Position numbers and translations under genes: made by a program | Assembly: GCF_950295315.1 (NCBI RefSeq) | Contig: NC_080165.1 | Coordinates: 5,785,789-5,849,788, forward strand | Direction: 5' to 3' | Length of the DNA: 64,000 bases | Source of the DNA: Erinaceus europaeus | Taxonomy: Eukaryota; Chordata; Mammalia; Eulipotyphla; Erinaceidae | Notes under the pieces: generated by a model | Databases searched by the model: none | What the model saw: the letters and a program-made list of their open reading frames with translations, nothing else | What the model was told of the DNA's origin: nothing | Part shown: positions 20,888 to 30,536 of the stretch, one piece after another | Numbering within the stretch: position 1 is the stretch's first letter | How the letters are laid out: every line of letters starts with the position of its first letter

Positions 20888-21032
20888 AGGAGGGGCCAGG
20901 CAGTGTCACACCTGGTTGAGTGCACATATTCCCATGCACAAGGATGTAGGTTCAAGCCCCCGGTGCCCACCTCTGTCTCTCTATCTTCTCTATCTCTCTG
21001 TCTCTATCCAATAATAAATAAAATAAAATAAA
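20888..21032 (+). mobile_element. SINE-B copy with internal deletion
   Basis: GGGGCCAGGCAGTGTCACAC, GGTTCAAGCCCCCGG and CTATCCAATAATAAATAAAA; the CCTGCAGG-GTGGTGAAGC middle is missing. Confidence 0.82.
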
Positions 21033-21199
21033 CCAGGCAGGCAACATTCCCTCCTTGTCTAGCTTCCATGTTGAATGTGGTACCAATTTGATGCCTATTT
21101 CAGGTCTTCAGTAGAATCTTTCCGTGCCTCTTATTTTGAACTCGTGTTTGTTGAACTCAGGTTCACAACTCATTGAACTTATTTTGAACTAGAACTTCC

Positions 21200-21345
21200 T
21201 GATTTAGTGACCCAGAAAGCAGTGTCGCGGATAGAGCACCAGACTTGCAAGGAGAGCTCACGTCTGATCCTTGGTACCACATGGACCAGAGATATGTCCT
21301 CTCTCTCTTTCCCTCCCACCACTCACACATGCATCAACTCAATTA
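21200..21345 (+). mobile_element. SINE-D copy, diverged
   Basis: AAAGCAGTGTCGCGGATAGA, GATCCTTGGTACCACATGGA and CCAGAGATATGTCCTCTCTC. Confidence 0.65.
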
Positions 21346-21373
21346 GACTGACTGACTGACTTAAACCAAATAT

Positions 21374-21590
21374 CATGGGCAGGGTGGTGGCAGGCCTGAC
21401 TGAGTCACATGCTACTATGTTCAAGGACCCACATGGGTTCGAGCCCCTGGTCCCCACCTGCAAGGGGAAAACTTGAGGAGTGGTGAAACAAGGCTGCAGA
21501 TGTCTCTCTGTCTCTCTCCTTCTCTATCACCCTCTCCTCAATTTCTGGCTGTCTCTACCTTATAAATAAACAAAGATAATAAAAGAAATG
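21374..21590 (+). mobile_element. SINE-B copy
   Basis: GGGCAGGGTGGTGGCAGGCC, GGGTTCGAGCCCCTGG, CCCCACCTGCAAGGGG, ending in ATAAATAAACAAAGATAATA. Confidence 0.9.
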
Positions 21591-21699
21591 TCAAGCGAAT
21601 ATCATTAGTTATCTGAGGATTTCCATTTGCTTTTCAGGTTAGTACATACATCCTATGTGTGATAATACTTGAATAGTTTTAATACCTTTAGAGCAACAG

Positions 21700-21800
21700 G
21701 CTTGGGTTTACGTCTTGGGCTGCTGTCATTACTACCTGTTGTTCTAAGTCGCCTCACCTTAAGTTTCATTTTTTTAACCTGCAAGCAGAGCTCTCAGACT
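21700..21800 (+). repeat. Possible MIR relic
   Basis: GCTGTCATTACTACCTGTTG, then AAGTCGCCTCACCTTAAGTT with TCATTTTTTTAACCTGCAA, recalls the MIR core order. Weak. Confidence 0.35.
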
Positions 21801-22189
21801 TGCTAGGGAACGTAGATGAGGGCATGTGGGAAATGTGTTCTTGGGAACAAGGACGCTTACACCGTGCTATAAGAGAAAGTTTGTTTATAAAAGTCAGCAG
21901 TTTTATAATTAGAGGACGAGTTTTTATTAACAAGTAAGCATGTAGAGGGGTTTTGTTTTTTTCTTGCTAGGAAAAAAAAAACAACAAAATCTTCAGCTTC
22001 CCAGAGCCAGAGGAGCACAGGAGAGGAAGGGCAGCTTCTCCGTGTGCTGGAGGGCACCACCTGCCTAGCAGACAGCATCTGGCGGATGGGGGAAGACGTG
22101 ATTTAAATCCACTAGCATCTGATTTGTGTTAATCCATCCTTGCTTTTGCAAACGGCTGTCCTTGCTTTCCGTGTCCTTGTTTTCTCCTG

Positions 22190-22560
22190 CTTCTTCTCCT
22201 GGCTTATCATCTTGTTGGCCCTTAAGTGTGGAGTTCTCTAGGGATCATCCCTGAACTTCTCTTTCCATGACCTCTTCCCTGGCAATAGCACACGCCTTTA
22301 CATCACACTCCAAACACAGCCTCCATCTGCGTCTCTCGCCTTGACCTCTCTCATTCCCATCCTTCTGGCTGGATTACTCCATCTTAAGCTCCCCATTTCC
22401 AAAGCTGAGGTCATTTTTCTAACTAAGATGGCTCTTCTTTTCCAAATCTCCATCTCTCTCTCTCTTTCTCCAGCCTTTCTTTTCTCACTGCTTCAGTGTT
22501 TTTCTCTCAGGTCTCTCAGGTGCGTGCCTCCAAGCTGGTCTTGGCAAATCTCTGACCACA
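22190..22560 (+). repeat. Possible LINE-2 reverse-transcriptase relic
   Basis: The order of phrases (TTGGCCCTTAAGTGTGGAGT, CTCTTCCCTGGCAATAGC, CCATCTGCGTCTCTCGCC, AAAGCTGAGGTCATTTTTCT) parallels the L2 ORF2 segment encoding the YADD-containing region. No open frame survives. By eye only. Confidence 0.35.
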
Positions 22561-22579
22561 TGTCCCAGGATGGCTCCCA

Positions 22580-22690
22580 GTTCCTCTTCCTTTCTTTTTT
22601 ATTTCTTCCTCTCTTCATTCTTTCTTCTTTTCTTCCTCTTCCTTCCTTCCTTTCTTTCTTCCTCTCTCTTTCTTTCTTTACCAAAAATCC
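22580..22690. repeat. CT/CTTT-rich tract
   Basis: Pyrimidine-rich low-complexity DNA (TTCCTTCCTTTCTTTCTTCC). Frames on both strands here are artefacts. Confidence 0.8.
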
Positions 22691-22999
22691 CATTTCCCTT
22701 CTCTAGTACCATCCATCCATTCAGCCCTCCTCACCTCTGGGATATGAATCTTCCACAGACGTGTTCAAGTTCCTCTGACTCAGTCCCCTGATTAGCCTTC
22801 TTCTTAGTAGAATAAAATCCAGATTGTTGCTTTTACATAAGCTCTTTCATATAAACAAACCGCTTTTCTTTTTTATATAGTTCTACACTCAGCTCCAGAT
22901 GCTGAAGTAAAGTAAGATAGAATGAAATTCAGAATCCCGGTGTTTTTGGTTCTCATAATAAACTTCTGTAACTTCGTTCAAAGTGTATTAGATGCCAGA

Positions 23000-23001
23000 T
23001 T

Positions 23002-23033
<32 letters not shown>

Positions 23034-23300
23034 TTTTTTTTTTTTTTTTGCCACCAGGGTTATCAATGGAGGTTGGTGCCTGCCTGATGCCAGTTGCTGG
23101 GAGTCTTCCCCTCTCTCCCTTTTCTTTCTTTTTGATAGAGTGAGAGACAGAAAGAGACAGAGAGGGAGAGAAAGACACAGGCATCAGTGGCCTACTGCTT
23201 GGGACGCTTTCCCGCTGCAGGTGGGGACTGAAGGCTTCCACCTGGCTTCTGCTGTTTGGCACTGTGTGTGCGCCCTACCAGGGACACCGCCATCTGACTT
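23000..23300 (-). mobile_element. SINE-B-like copy with (CTTT)n tail side
   Basis: (CTTT)n and T-run, GCCACCAGGGTTATCAATGG, AGAGGGAGAGAAAGACACAG, CCGCTGCAGGTGGGGACTGA. Head side diverged (CGCCCTACCAGGGACACCGC). Confidence 0.75.
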
Positions 23301-23415
23301 CATCTTCTTCTCTTTGCTGGATCAAGACATGGTTACTTTCAGCCTTTCCATAGCACTGCACGTAACAGCTATTTAGTTAGTGAATTTATTTAGTCATCCT
23401 CTATAGAAAGTCAAT

Positions 23416-23632
23416 AGATTTGGTTGAGCGCATATGGTGTAATGTGCAAGGACCCAGGTTCGATCCCCAGTCCCCATCTGCAGGGGAAAGCTTTGTGAGT
23501 GGTGAAGCAAGGCTGCAGATGTCTCTTGTGTGTGTCTCTCTCCTTCTGTATCACCCCCTTCCCTCTTCATGTCTGGCTGTCTCTAGCCAATAAATAAAGA
23601 TAATTTAAAATTTTAAAAATATATTTTAAAAA
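23416..23632 (+). mobile_element. SINE-B copy
   Basis: TTGGTTGAGCGCATATGGTG, GGTTCGATCCCCAG, GCCAATAAATAAAGATAATT. AGAAAGTC flanks at 23404 and about 23633. Confidence 0.88.
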
Positions 23633-23640
23633 AGAAAGTC

Positions 23641-23953
23641 TGGGGAGTCGGGCGATAGTGCAGCGGGTTAAGTGCACATGGCGCAAAGTGCAAAGACCTG
23701 CATAAGGATCCTGGTTCGAGCCCCCTAGCTCCCCACCTGCAGGGGAGTCGCTTCACAGGTGGTGAAGCAGGTCTGCAGGTGTCTGTCTTTCTCTCCCCCT
23801 CTCTGTCTTCCCCTCCTCTCTCCATTTCTCTCTGTCCTATCCAACAACAACAACATCAATAACAACAACAATAACTACAACAACAATAAAAGACAACAAG
23901 GGCAACAAAAGGGAAAACAAATAAAATATTTAAAAAATTTAAATAAAAATGAC
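23641..23953 (+). mobile_element. SINE-A copy at a reused target
   Basis: GGGGAGTCGGGCGATAGTGC head, complete body, long CAACAA-rich tail. It begins right after the AAAGAAAGTCTG that ends the previous SINE, and the same phrase recurs at about 23955. Confidence 0.93.
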
Positions 23954-24084
23954 AAAAGAAAGTCTGTTGTGATTGGGGATACACAACAAATGTTTGTTGA
24001 TATTTTCCTGTGGATCATATACTTTGAGGTGTAAGTAATCTCTGGTTGCTTTTCTTCATATTTGAGCTTATTCTTCATTTACTG

Positions 24085-24410
24085 TTCTTTCCATCAGGGT
24101 TGTTCCTGAGGCTTGGTGCCTGCATGGTTACACCATTTCTGGCTGTCATATCTTGTCCTTCTTTCCCTCCTTTCATTTCTTCCTTCTCTCTTTCCGATCT
24201 CTCTCTCTCACTTTCTTTTTTATTATATATAATGGGATAGAGACAGAAAGAAATTGAGAGGGGATGGGGAATAGAGAGGCAGAGAGAAACCTGCAGCCCT
24301 GCTTCACCACTCACAAAGATTTCCCCCTGCACGTGGGAACCAGGGGGCCTGAACCCCGGTCTTTGTGCATTGTACTGTGAGCACGTAACCAGGCGCACCA
24401 CCACCTGCCC
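24085..24410 (-). mobile_element. SINE-B-like copy
   Basis: CATCAGGGTTGTTCCTGAGG, GATAGAGACAGAAAGAAATT, CCTGCAGCCCTGCTTCACCA, head complement CCAGGCGCACCACCACCTGC. Confidence 0.85.
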
Positions 24411-24440
24411 CCTTCTCTTTCTCCCTCCCTTCCTCCCTCT

Positions 24441-24451
24441 CTTCTCTCTTC

Positions 24452-24522
<71 letters not shown>
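24441..24522. repeat. (CTTT)n microsatellite at a SINE tail
   Basis: About 20 uninterrupted CTTT units lying exactly where the poly(A) tail of the following minus-strand SINE would be. Confidence 0.95.
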
Positions 24523-24805
24523 GTCTTCCCTACTGGGTTATTGTTGGGGCGTGGTGCTTGTACTACAAATCCACTGCCCTTGGAGGCCATCTTTTCCCCA
24601 CTGTTGTTGTTATGGCTGCTATTGTGGTTGGATAGGACACAGAGAGAAATGGAGAGAGGAGGGGAAGACAGAGAGGGGGAGAGAAAGACAGACACCTGCA
24701 GACCTGCTTCACCACCTGTGAAGCAACTACCCTGCAGGTTGGGAGCCGGGGGCTGGAACTGGGATCTGTTCACTGGTCCTTGCACTTTGCACAGTGTGCG
24801 TGGAC
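24523..24805 (-). mobile_element. SINE-A copy with diverged module
   Basis: CTGGGTTATTGTTGGGGCGT, CCCTTGGAGGCCATC, body; the head side is short and altered (TTGCACAGTGTGCGTGGACC). Confidence 0.87.
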
Positions 24806-24820
24806 CCCCAGTATAACTTT

Positions 24821-25050
24821 TTTAAATACTTTTTAAAAAAATGTATTTATTTGTTATTGGACAGAGACAGAAATTGAGAGAGAAGGGGGAGATAGAGAGG
24901 AAGACAGACAAGAAGACGCCTGCAGAACTGCTTCACCACCTGTGAAGCGACTCCCCTGCAGGTGGGGAGCCAGGGGCTCGAACTGGGCTCTTAAGCCATC
25001 CTTGCGCTTTCCGCCAGCTGTGCTTAACCCGCTGTGCTACCACCTGACTC
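24821..25050 (-). mobile_element. SINE-A copy
   Basis: TTATTTGTTATTGGACAGAG, GACGCCTGCAGAACTGCTTC, GTGCTACCACCTGACTCC. CCCAGTATAACTTTT before (24806) and after (25051) is a perfect 15-bp target duplication. Confidence 0.94.
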
Positions 25051-25065
25051 CCCCAGTATAACTTT

Positions 25066-25474
25066 TAAAGCACCACTGTAAACGCAACTGAAAGCAAAAC
25101 AAACAACTGGTGAAAATGCTGTAATTATGGCCCTTGACTTATTCACTGAGGCACACATCCTGTCTGGGCAATTCACCAGTTCCATAAATAATTCCAACAC
25201 TGAACACCCATCCTCATGAGTTTCTCTGTGCTATGATGTCATCGCATGTGAGCTACCAGTCGATCAGTTGCTTGCAGTCTGCTTCATCTCTTTGACTTCT
25301 TTGTTCTTGGGTGGGAGTTTCTCCAGTAGAGAGTTTCTCGGGAGCAGGAAAGTCATTCTCAGTGTTTACCTGAAGTTCGACGACTAGGCAATGATCACAT
25401 CTGGTCTATTGTCTGCACCCTACCCAAAACCTTCATTTACTAGGATCCTAAATGTGCCACTACTGAAGTGTTTA
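25066..25474. other. ZC2HC1B intron 1, unassigned
   Basis: Nothing recognised. Confidence 0.45.
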
Positions 25475-25517
25475 TGAATTAATTTTTAAAATTTATCTGT
25501 ACTAGTGATTTAATAAT
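25475..25517 (-). mobile_element. Family X 3' tail, split by the ERV
   Basis: TGAATTAATTTTTAAAATTT to GTGATTTAATAAT resembles the AT-rich 3' end of family X; the body continues after the ERV at 29717. Confidence 0.6.
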
Positions 25518-26041
25518 TGTGAGGAAATTGTGAGGAGCCTCACAAAGCACTCTGCATTTTTCAGCCTCCAGGAGCCTGGCATTCCTTAAAACATTAAGCC
25601 AGCTCCCCCTGCACCACCCTGCATTCCTGATACTATGGCCTATCTACATTCTTTTGCCTCAAAGATCCCCGCCCATTCTTTTCCTTTGATCTATTTTCTT
25701 TCTACCCTCAAGACCCTCCCTGCCTGCAGGGTATTATTAATCCTACCAGTTAAAACCCTCACAACAGTTGCTTAGGAAGTTCCTACCTTTCCAGCCCCTT
25801 TTGCCTTTCTCCACCCCTTTCCTAGCCATTTCCGTTTCCTGCTTGCCACTTCTGGTCTTCCCCTTAAAAGCGTTGGCTCTCTGAACAAATAGGGGAATTG
25901 CATTGCCTTGCTGCCATGTGTTTGGTTCCTGAGTCATCTCCTCGCATTGCTGAGTGAATAGCAGCCCAGGCTGGCTCCGGTCAAGTTCTCTCCAACCCAG
26001 AGTATATGCCCGGGAAGAGGCACCCCCACACTAGCTCGGTA
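25518..26041 (+). repeat. ERV 5' LTR
   Basis: Starts TGTGAGGAAATTGTGAGGA and ends two bases before the PBS. The same sequence order recurs at 29185-29716 with scattered differences (TGATACTATGGCCTATCTAC versus GGCTTATCTAC; AGTATATGCCCGGGAAGAGG versus AGTATGTGCCCAGGAAGAG). 524 bp. Confidence 0.9.
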
Positions 26042-26043
26042 TC

Positions 26044-26061
26044 TGGCACCCAACGTGGGGC
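26044..26061 (+). promoter_or_regulatory. ERV primer-binding site, tRNA-Lys(1,2) type
   Basis: TGGCACCCAACGTGGGGC differs at one position from the Lys1,2 site TGGCGCCCAACGTGGGGC used by betaretroviruses and HERV-K-like elements. It sits two bases after the LTR end, which fixes the LTR boundary. Confidence 0.9.
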
Positions 26062-26323
26062 CTACTCCCCCCCTGGCTTCACACACAAGCAGCAGACGTA
26101 CGAAGGTGCCCCAGCCCCAGATAAGTATATGGCCGCTTGGCTCTCTGCAACCTTGTGTTTATGAAGGCATTGTGGTTCTTTTTCTCCCTCTTCTTATTTC
26201 CTGAGACCCCTCTGTCATGAGCAACCTTCCTCCTTATCAAGAGGGTCCCCAAATCCTCTACTCCTTTTCTGCTAGTTTCTCTGACTCTGGGACAATTTGC
26301 TCTAGACCACACCCTGGTTCCTC

Positions 26324-26986
26324 TTGACCATGATTGCAGCTTTCAGGAGGTATGCAGAGCCCAAAAAGACCAAGGAAGTTCCCGCTGAGACTTCCCTGGC
26401 TCCCCCTCCTATGTCTCCTGCGGAGAGTGGCAACTCTAACTTGGAAAACAGCCCCAGTCTAAGGGACCTTGAGGTTGTGATCCAAGATTTAAAGGAGAAG
26501 ATCATTCTGCTTGCCCAGCACCATACATGCCTTCTAGAGAAAGCAAAGCCTCCTGAGCCTGTCCCCCCACCTTCCCTGATCCTGACCCACCCTAAACCCT
26601 CTGCAGTTCGTCCAGTGGCTCCGTTTTCGGCAAACACATCTCCGGCTGCCCCCGCCCCTTCTGCGGCTCCTTCTACTGCAGCTCCCTCTGCTGCTACACC
26701 GCTAATGGACAAAGAATACCTTTGCTGGCTTCGTGATGGAGCTTTTCCTCCAGAGAAAGTCCACACATTCCCAGTAAATGTTACCCCCAATAGACAGAGA
26801 CCTCAGGCATGGTACCCATATTCCTCCACAGATCTTAAGGAACTTCGTCAGGTGGTCAAAGAGGATGGAGTTCATGTTCCATGGATCAGATATATTTTAC
26901 AAGGCTTTCTCCAGAACCTTAACAATCCCCAAGACTGGAGGGACATAACTCACTCTACGCCCCCAGGCCCACTCTTCCTTCAATGA
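26324..26986 (+). pseudogene. ERV gag fragment (capsid N-terminal region)
   Basis: A 220-codon open frame. The first half is a proline/alanine-rich linker. From about residue 140 it has the FPV start, a D-L-K-E-L-R stretch and a Q-G-F-L-Q-N-L stretch, like the N-terminal capsid of class II retroviruses. A matrix domain is not recognisable upstream, and the frame stops at 26984. Gag-like residues seem to continue in another frame just after (about 26985-27060), so a frameshift is likely. No late zinc knuckles are seen. The ATG at 26324 may not be the original start. Confidence 0.75.
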
Positions 26987-28973
26987 GAAGCCTTTTTCAG
27001 GGATGAATGCCTGCAGCAATCCCACAGGAATAGTCAGAACCAACCTAACTGGGATTTTGAGACCCTTTTTGGAGAAGGACATCCTCCAGGACCCATAATG
27101 TGACATGGCAGGACCTGAAAAACCTGGTTTACAGAGCCCCAAAACAAAACCTCCCTACTCCTTCTTTCTCCCCTCCTCATTCCCTCTGAATATCTTAAGC
27201 CTGCTGTCTTCTCCCTCTGCTTCACCCGTCACCCTTGGAAAGTATCAGGTTAGGCAAACAGTTTTATGTCACTATTCCAGTAAAAATTCTACAGCTGTAA
27301 ACCCCTGCTCCATGCTATGATTGGCCAGTTGTGTTTTTGTGAGTGTTACGAATGACTGAAAATCTTACATAAGACCCATTTTGCTCAGAGTACTCTGAAA
27401 CTTAATTGACCTTATATGGAAATGCCAGACATGGCAGAGGTTTCTGGAGATGTCCAGAAATAATCCTAAAAATTTGTTTGTTCCTCTTTTGATTTTTTTA
27501 AGCCTTGGTATAAATGTGAAATGTTTAGTCTTGAAAACTGTGTGAGTAAAAATGGTTCAAGTAAGACAGTACAGATCTAAATTTGTGTTTGACATGATAT
27601 GTCTTCATAACAAAAGTTTTTCTCCTATTGTGTGTTATAGACTACATGTTTGTGTGTGTTTGAAGTTTGGTAAACATTAACTTTAAGGTTAAAAGTGTAA
27701 CTTTGAAGTTACATTCTTACCAGACAAAGTTAAATGAAGGACTTTTCAACACAATTCTTATAAAGGTAAAATTAATTTGCTAAAGTAACTGAGTATTTAA
27801 AGTAAAAATCTAAATATTTAACATTAAAATTCTTCATTTCCAAAATTAAAATACATATTCTCTACATATTTAACTAAAAAGAGTTATAGGACATTTTTGG
27901 AGCCCCCCCAAAAAATGCCCTGTGAACTGATCTTATGGAAATTAATCCACAACAAATCTTGCATCTGTCTGGCATTGTAAATGTTCTAAGAAACATTCTC
28001 ACTCATGTGTGTTAACTCTCTAAGTAACCTGAGTTTGTTTAAAGTAAAAATCAGTTAAAAATCAATCTATGTTAACAAAATTTGGTCATAAAGATATTTA
28101 AACCAATTCTAATCATCCAGTTATCGGTTATAGTAAACTTCTAACTTGGTACAAGGTTTTTCTTCACAAGTGAATGATTACAGCTATGTCAAGCCTTCAC
28201 ATGAAGAACCAACTGCTCATACAGAATCCCTGAAACCATCTGGACCCCTGCCATCTGACATTGCCCACAAGATGGCATGACTACAACACCCCCTGAAACC
28301 CATGATGTGACCTGGCACAATCTGAAGAACCTGATTCACAGACTCCAAGGACAAAACTTTCCTGGTGCCCTTCTCTTGCCCATCACTGTCTGCCCTTCCT
28401 GCTTCTGCTTCACCTGTCACCTTTTGGCGGTTTCAGCTCACTCTCTACAGAAAAGCAAAATTCCGGTAGCTGTCTTCCCCCACCAAGATAAGATGTGCGG
28501 TGTCTCTTCCCCTGGTTGTTGGCATTGGGATGACACTTCTATCGGACTTGCTAGTGGAGCTCTTGGACACTCACTTTACACTGCTGGACTTCTTGAGGAC
28601 TGACTGTAGCAGTCCATGGACTTTGCAACCAGCTGTCTCAGAACCCTGCAATGCCAGATCACCCCTCTTACCCCTCAGCCTATCTGCAGTGCCCCCACTC
28701 CTCTGCCTATCAGGCAGCGCCCCCTTCCACCCATCAGGCAGCCCCTCTCTGCCTACCAGGCCTCCCCTCAGCCTCATGCTGGCTCTTGCTACTCTTACTC
28801 ATCACTCCCTGTCTTACTTCAGTTCTTTTAAAAATGCCTGCATGATATCATTCAGTTTTCTGCCCAAAAGGTTTTTGTTCACCCATACACTGCTATTCCT
28901 CTGACATAAATAGAGTCTTTTACAGACATTGACCCATTTAAATATGGCCATTAGATAAAAAGAAATGGGGAGA
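26987..28973 (+). other. ERV interior without recognisable pol or env
   Basis: After the gag remnant the DNA holds a roughly 130-bp segment (27092-27235) that recurs diverged at 28299-28423. Between them is an AT-rich stretch (27340-28200) with many stops in all frames. Small proline-rich frames at 28500-28845 lie in CCCCTC-rich DNA. No YXDD, protease or integrase motif found. Ends at the polypurine stretch AAAAAGAAATGGGGAGA. Confidence 0.7.
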
Positions 28974-29184
28974 TGTCGGGTAATTGTGAGGATGTGGTAG
29001 AGCCTGGCAGGGTTTGTCCTGAGGAGTGCGTCTATCCTGTCAGTCTCTCTCTATATACTGAGAGGTTTAGCAAGAAGGGACAGGAGTAACGCTAAAGGTT
29101 TGCTCCGTCTTATCAGACTCCCTGCCTCACAAAGCACACTGCATTCCTGATAGTATGGCCATTAGATAAAAAGAAAAGGGGAGA
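28974..29184 (+). repeat. Duplicated polypurine/U3 start inside the ERV
   Basis: ATGGCCATTAGATAAAAAGA plus AANGGGGAGAT and the LTR-start-like NTCGGGNAATTGTGAGGA occur at 28945 and again at 29154. The first copy leads into about 165 bp that is only partly LTR-like, the second into the true 3' LTR. Confidence 0.8.
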
Positions 29185-29716
29185 TTTCGGGAAATTGTGA
29201 GGACCCTCACAAAGCATCCTACATTTTTCTGCCTCCAGGAGTCTGGCATTCCTTAAAACATTAAGCCAGCTCCCCCTGCTTCACCCTGCATTCCTGATAC
29301 TATGGCTTATCTACATTCTTTTGCCTGAAAGAACCCCACTCATTCCATTCCTTTGATCTATCTCCTTTCTACCCTCAAGACCCTCCCTGCCTGCAGGGTA
29401 TTATTAATCCTACCAGTTAAAACCCTCACAACAGTTGCTTAGGAAGTTCCTATCTTTCCAGGCCCTTTTGCCTTTCTCCGCCCCTTTCCTAGCCATTTCC
29501 ATTTCCTGCTTGCCACTTCTGGGTCTTCCCTTTAAAAGCCTTGGCTCTCTGATCAAATAGAGGAATTGCATTGCCTTGCTGCCATGTGTTTGGTTCCTGA
29601 GTCATCTCCCTCACATTGCTGAGTGAATAGCAGCCCAGGCTAGCTAGCTCCAGTTGAGTTCTCTCCAACCCAGAGAGTATGTGCCCAGGAAGAGACACCC
29701 CCACGCTAACCCAGCA
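29185..29716 (+). repeat. ERV 3' LTR
   Basis: Follows AGAAAAGGGGAGA and starts TTTCGGGAAATTGTGAGGA (TG changed to TT). It ends ACCCAGCA, after which family X sequence resumes. 532 bp, colinear with the 5' LTR. Confidence 0.9.
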
Positions 29717-30240
29717 GATAATGATCCAAAAGACTGTAGGATAAGAGGGGTACAACTCCACACAATTCCCACTACCAGAACTCTGTATTCCATCCCCTCC
29801 TCTGATAGCTTCCTATTCTTTATCCCTCTGGGAGGATGGACCCAAGGTCATTGTGGGATGCAGAAGGTGGAAGGTCTGGCTTCTGTAATTGCTTCCCTGC
29901 AGATTATGGGCATTGACAGGTGGATCCATACTCCCAGCCCGTCTCTCTCTTTCCCTAGTGGGGCAGGGCTCTGGGGAAGTCAGGCTCCAGGACACATTGG
30001 TGGGGTCATCTGCCCAGAGAAGTCAGTAGCTTCGGGAACCTGGTGACTGAATAGCACTAAGATATAAAGCAAAACAAACTGTTTAATAATCAGGAACCTC
30101 AGGGTAAGAATAGAGCAGATGAGGTTTGAGGTCTTCATGTTGGAAGAAGCTAGGATGTCTATTATAGGTCTATTTATGAATTTCTAGTAATGTAATAGCT
30201 GCATATTCATGTCTAAAGCTACCAGGTCCTTTGTTTAAGA
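29717..30240 (-). mobile_element. Family X retroposon interrupted by the ERV
   Basis: AGGATAAGAGGGGTACAACT, CCACACAATTCCCACTACCA, then the GTTGACAGGTGGATCCATAC block and the later GCACTAAGATATAAAGC region. With 25475-25517 it forms one older minus-strand insertion. Its far end (near 30240) is not sharply defined. Confidence 0.82.
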
Positions 30241-30474
30241 CCATATTAAATGATTCCACACTGCTCAGCTGATACGGAGTTTATCTCTATAGTGAAACTA
30301 TTAGGAGAGGGAACCTTCATGGGTGAAGGTATGAAGAGTTTTCTTAGGGGAAGTCTGGTGAGAAGGAAAGAAGGGGGAGGCCATCAAGCTATTGGGGTCG
30401 TATGCTACGAGTCATTTCCGCTCAGCCAGGCAATTCCACGAAGCTAACATCATGTGCTCTTGAATCTTCTACAG

Positions 30475-30536
30475 ATGGCAGTCAGCACTTATTTCCCTGT
30501 GAAGTCTGTGGAAGACGCTTTGCAGCAGATGTTCTG
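30475..30536 (+). CDS. ZC2HC1B: ZC2HC1B exon 2 (first zinc finger, part 1)
   Basis: 62 nt after CTTCTACAG and before GTAAAC: AT completing Asp, then GSQHLFPCEVCGRRFAADVL. It carries the C-X2-C half of the first C2HC finger; the His and last Cys come from the next exon. FPCEVCGRRFAADVL is identical to human ZC2HC1B as I remember it. Confidence 0.96.

Larger units (their letters stand above)
25518..29716 (+). mobile_element. Class II (Lys-primed) endogenous retrovirus, defective
   Basis: About 4.2 kb: 5' LTR, PBS, a gag fragment, roughly 2 kb with no recognisable pol or env, a duplicated polypurine/U3 segment and a 3' LTR. Flanking AATAAT (25512) and GATAAT (29717) fit a 6-bp target duplication with one mismatch, the usual size for ERVK-like elements. 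It cannot be autonomous; protease, reverse transcriptase, integrase and envelope are all absent. Whether its passenger region was ever mobilised in trans is unknown. Confidence 0.88.

Noticed and set aside
24075..24785. 236-codon reverse frame
   Set aside because: Spans two SINEs and a CTTT array. The recurrent PSSLHFSLSYP-type peptides are SINE body read in frame and appear at many sites in the window.
28500..28904. Possible env gene in the ERV
   Set aside because: Frames are short, rich in Pro/Ser/Leu from CCCCTC-rich DNA, and show no signal peptide, cleavage site or transmembrane arrangement.
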